Shown here piece after piece: positions 62,333-64,000 of a stretch of DNA of 64,000 nucleotides. Both the position numbers and the translations under genes were made by a program. The DNA is taken from assembly GCF_018221685.1 (NCBI RefSeq), contig NZ_JAGJTM010000006.1:2501-66500 (forward strand), written 5' to 3'. Source of the stretch: Bombella apis. Its GTDB lineage: Bacteria; Pseudomonadota; Alphaproteobacteria; Acetobacterales; Acetobacteraceae. Positions within the stretch are counted from its first letter, which is position 1. The number at the start of each line of letters is the position of its first letter. The notes below the pieces were generated by a model. The model saw nothing but the letters and a program-made list of their open reading frames with translations, ran no database searches and had not been told where the DNA came from.

Positions 62333-62457
62333 TTGTGCGAATCGCATTTTTGGATATGGACAACACCCCATGTTTCATGGTCTGGCTGGAGATAGAGAAG
62401 TTCCTTCTCCTCTAACAACAGGAAGTGGTTGTCACGCGATCAGCTTGAAGGTTTGCT

Positions 62458-64000
62458 ATGGCTTATTTTGCACGTCATTTTGGTTCATTGCCGGAACGTT
62501 CTGCTCTGCGGAAGGCCATCGCCGAGAAGATCCGGTATCCAGAGCAGGAGTGTGTGGAAGCGCTTCTTCCCGCCGCTGAACTGAAACCTGACGAGGAGAT
62601 CGTGGCTGGCAAGGTGGCCCTTGCTCTGGCCCGCAATCTGCGTGATCACCGTCGGCCCGGTCTGGTTGAGACGCTGGTGCAGGAATTCAGCCTTGGTTCC
62701 GCCGAAGGTGTGGCACTGATGAGCATGGCTGAGGCCCTGCTGCGTACTCCTGATCACGCAACCCGGGATGCTCTGATCCGGGATCAGGTTAGTGTCGGTG
62801 ACTGGCTGTCCCATATGGGGCGTGACAGTGGGCTGATCATCAATGCTGCCTCTTGGGGGCTTGATGTCACGAGCCGTCTTGTATCCCCCAAAAAGCGCAT
62901 GGGGGCAATTCATGACCTGCTGCGCAAACGGGGTGAGCCGGTTGTCCGCAAAGCCGTGCAGTTTGCCATGCAGATGATGGGCCAGCAGTTCGTGCTGGGC
63001 CAGACCATCGAGGGGGCGCTGAAGGATTCTCACAAGCGGCAGGCCCAGGGCTTCAACTACTCTTACGACATGCTGGGTGAGGCAGCGCTGGACCGTAACG
63101 ATGCCGAGAGGTATCAGGCCTCCTACCATGCCGCTCTGGAGGCGATCGGCTCCATGGCCAGGGGCAACACGGTTTATGAGCGCCCCGGTCTGTCCATCAA
63201 GCTGTCTGCCCTGCATCCTCGCTACGAGCGTGCCAAGCGTGAGCGTGTGATGGGTGAGCTGCTGCCGACGGTCAAGGCACTGGCCGTACGTGCCAAGCAT
63301 TACAATCTCGGCCTGAACATTGACGCTGAAGAAAGCGAACGTCTGGATCTGTCCCTGGATATTCTGGACGCACTCTGCCGTGACCCGGAGCTGGCCGACT
63401 GGGATGGCATCGGTTTTGTTGTGCAGGCCTATGGCCGCCGTGCCGCTGCCGTATTGGATTACATCATCGCTCTTGGCCGTGAGACGCACCATCGCATCAT
63501 GGTCCGCCTCGTCAAGGGGGCCTATTGGGATACCGAGCTGAAAAAGGCCCAGATTGATGGTGTGCCGGATTTCCCGGTTTTCACCCGCAAATGTCATACG
63601 GATGTCAGTTATATCGCCTGTGCCCGCAAGCTGCTGGCCGCTGGTGATGCCGTTTTCCCCCAGTTTGCCACGCATAACGCCCGCACGGTGGCGTCCATCT
63701 ACGCCATGGCTGGCCGGGACTTCCACGAGGGGCAGTACGAGTTCCAGTGCCTGCATGGCATGGGCGAGGCTCTTTATGAAAGCGTCGTAGGGCAGAAACA
63801 TCTGGGTCGCCCCTGTCGCATTTATGCCCCGGTCGGAACCTATGACACGCTGCTGGCCTATCTGGTCCGCCGCCTGCTGGAGAATGGAGCCAATTCGTCC
63901 TTTATCAATCTTCTGGGAGATTCGAAGATTTCCCTGGAGAAGCTGGTGGAGGACCCGGTCAAGACAACCCGGTCCTACACTCCGGTTGGGGCCCCTCATG
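62458..64000 (+). CDS. putA: Bifunctional proline dehydrogenase / glutamate-semialdehyde dehydrogenase PutA, 3' end outside window
   Basis: The frame from ATG 62458 runs open to the window edge: 514 codons, about the proline-dehydrogenase half of a PutA. The visible protein begins MAYFARHFGSLPERSALRKAI and has no obvious ribbon-helix-helix domain, so it is probably a non-repressor PutA. The FAD-binding TIM-barrel shows RPGLSIKLSALHPRYERAK, the LNIDAEESERLDL strand, VRLVKGAYWDTELKKAQ and FATHNARTVASI, all PutA/PRODH hallmarks. The aldehyde dehydrogenase half lies beyond 64000. It oxidises proline to glutamate at the inner membrane, feeding electrons to quinone. Confidence 0.95.
   Translation, partial: MAYFARHFGSLPERSALRKAIAEKIRYPEQECVEALLPAAELKPDEEIVAGKVALALARNLRDHRRPGLVETLVQEFSLGSAEGVALMSMAEALLRTPDHATRDALIRDQVSVGDWLSHMGRDSGLIINAASWGLDVTSRLVSPKKRMGAIHDLLRKRGEPVVRKAVQFAMQMMGQQFVLGQTIEGALKDSHKRQAQGFNYSYDMLGEAALDRNDAERYQASYHAALEAIGSMARGNTVYERPGLSIKLSALHPRYERAKRERVMGELLPTVKALAVRAKHYNLGLNIDAEESERLDLSLDILDALCRDPELADWDGIGFVVQAYGRRAAAVLDYIIALGRETHHRIMVRLVKGAYWDTELKKAQIDGVPDFPVFTRKCHTDVSYIACARKLLAAGDAVFPQFATHNARTVASIYAMAGRDFHEGQYEFQCLHGMGEALYESVVGQKHLGRPCRIYAPVGTYDTLLAYLVRRLLENGANSSFINLLGDSKISLEKLVEDPVKTTRSYTPVGAPH

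Overview
The window looks like chromosomal DNA of an alphaproteobacterium, most likely an acetic acid bacterium (Acetobacteraceae). The evidence is the GC-rich coding style, the 23S-5S-tRNA-fMet order, a biotin operon with a BioH-type esterase between bioF and bioC, OpgGH, IalB and DUF5384 proteins, and a rpe-heparinase pair. I cannot name the genus from sequence alone; a bee- or insect-associated genus is only a guess. There is no insertion sequence, prophage, CRISPR array or replication origin.

Layout. 1-2784: 3' part of an rRNA operon (23S partial, 5S, tRNA-fMet). 3160-7464 (-): Ohr-type peroxidase and the osmoregulated periplasmic glucan pair opgG-opgH. 7587-12130 (-): biotin operon bioA-bioF-esterase-bioC-bioD, most cistrons joined by 4-nt overlaps, with a palindrome in front of bioA. 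12373-14070 (+): three small envelope proteins; 14106-15590 (-): selO. 15846-27321 (+): a long co-directional cluster with type I secretion ABC and HlyD subunits, a Sel1-repeat protein, a fused GT2/GT4 glycosyltransferase, a protein with a hydrophobic-W-like domain, a GT4 enzyme and a small internally duplicated protein. dps and another two-domain GT2 enzyme follow on the other strand (27485-30590).

30846-34268 (+): pstC-pstA-pstB-phoU without pstS. 34377-35795 (-): an AnsP-like amino-acid permease. 35968-42677: a TetR regulator divergent from a complete tripartite RND efflux operon, with a 22-bp perfect palindrome over the pump promoter. 43083-47376 (-): a TPP riboswitch in front of a TonB-dependent receptor, a small-molecule kinase and a PnuC-family (PnuT-like) permease, read here as a thiamine uptake and salvage operon. 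47542-49863 (+): rpe and a heparinase II/III-family protein.

49869-55942 (-): a compact three-gene set consisting of an MmeI-like adenine DNA methyltransferase, an SF2 helicase and a MUG113/T5orf172-type GIY-YIG nuclease. The cistrons are joined by near-identical 15-nt stop/start junctions, and the helicase and nuclease share a short sequence module. This is the best candidate in the window for a poorly described restriction-type defence system. It sits between rpe-heparinase and tyrS.

56071-58059 (-): tyrS and an alpha/beta hydrolase. 58384-62168 (+): two tandem cysteine desulfurases, a 2Fe-2S ferredoxin and mnmA, which fit a sulfur-mobilisation and tRNA-thiolation unit. 62458 to the window end (+): 5' part of putA.
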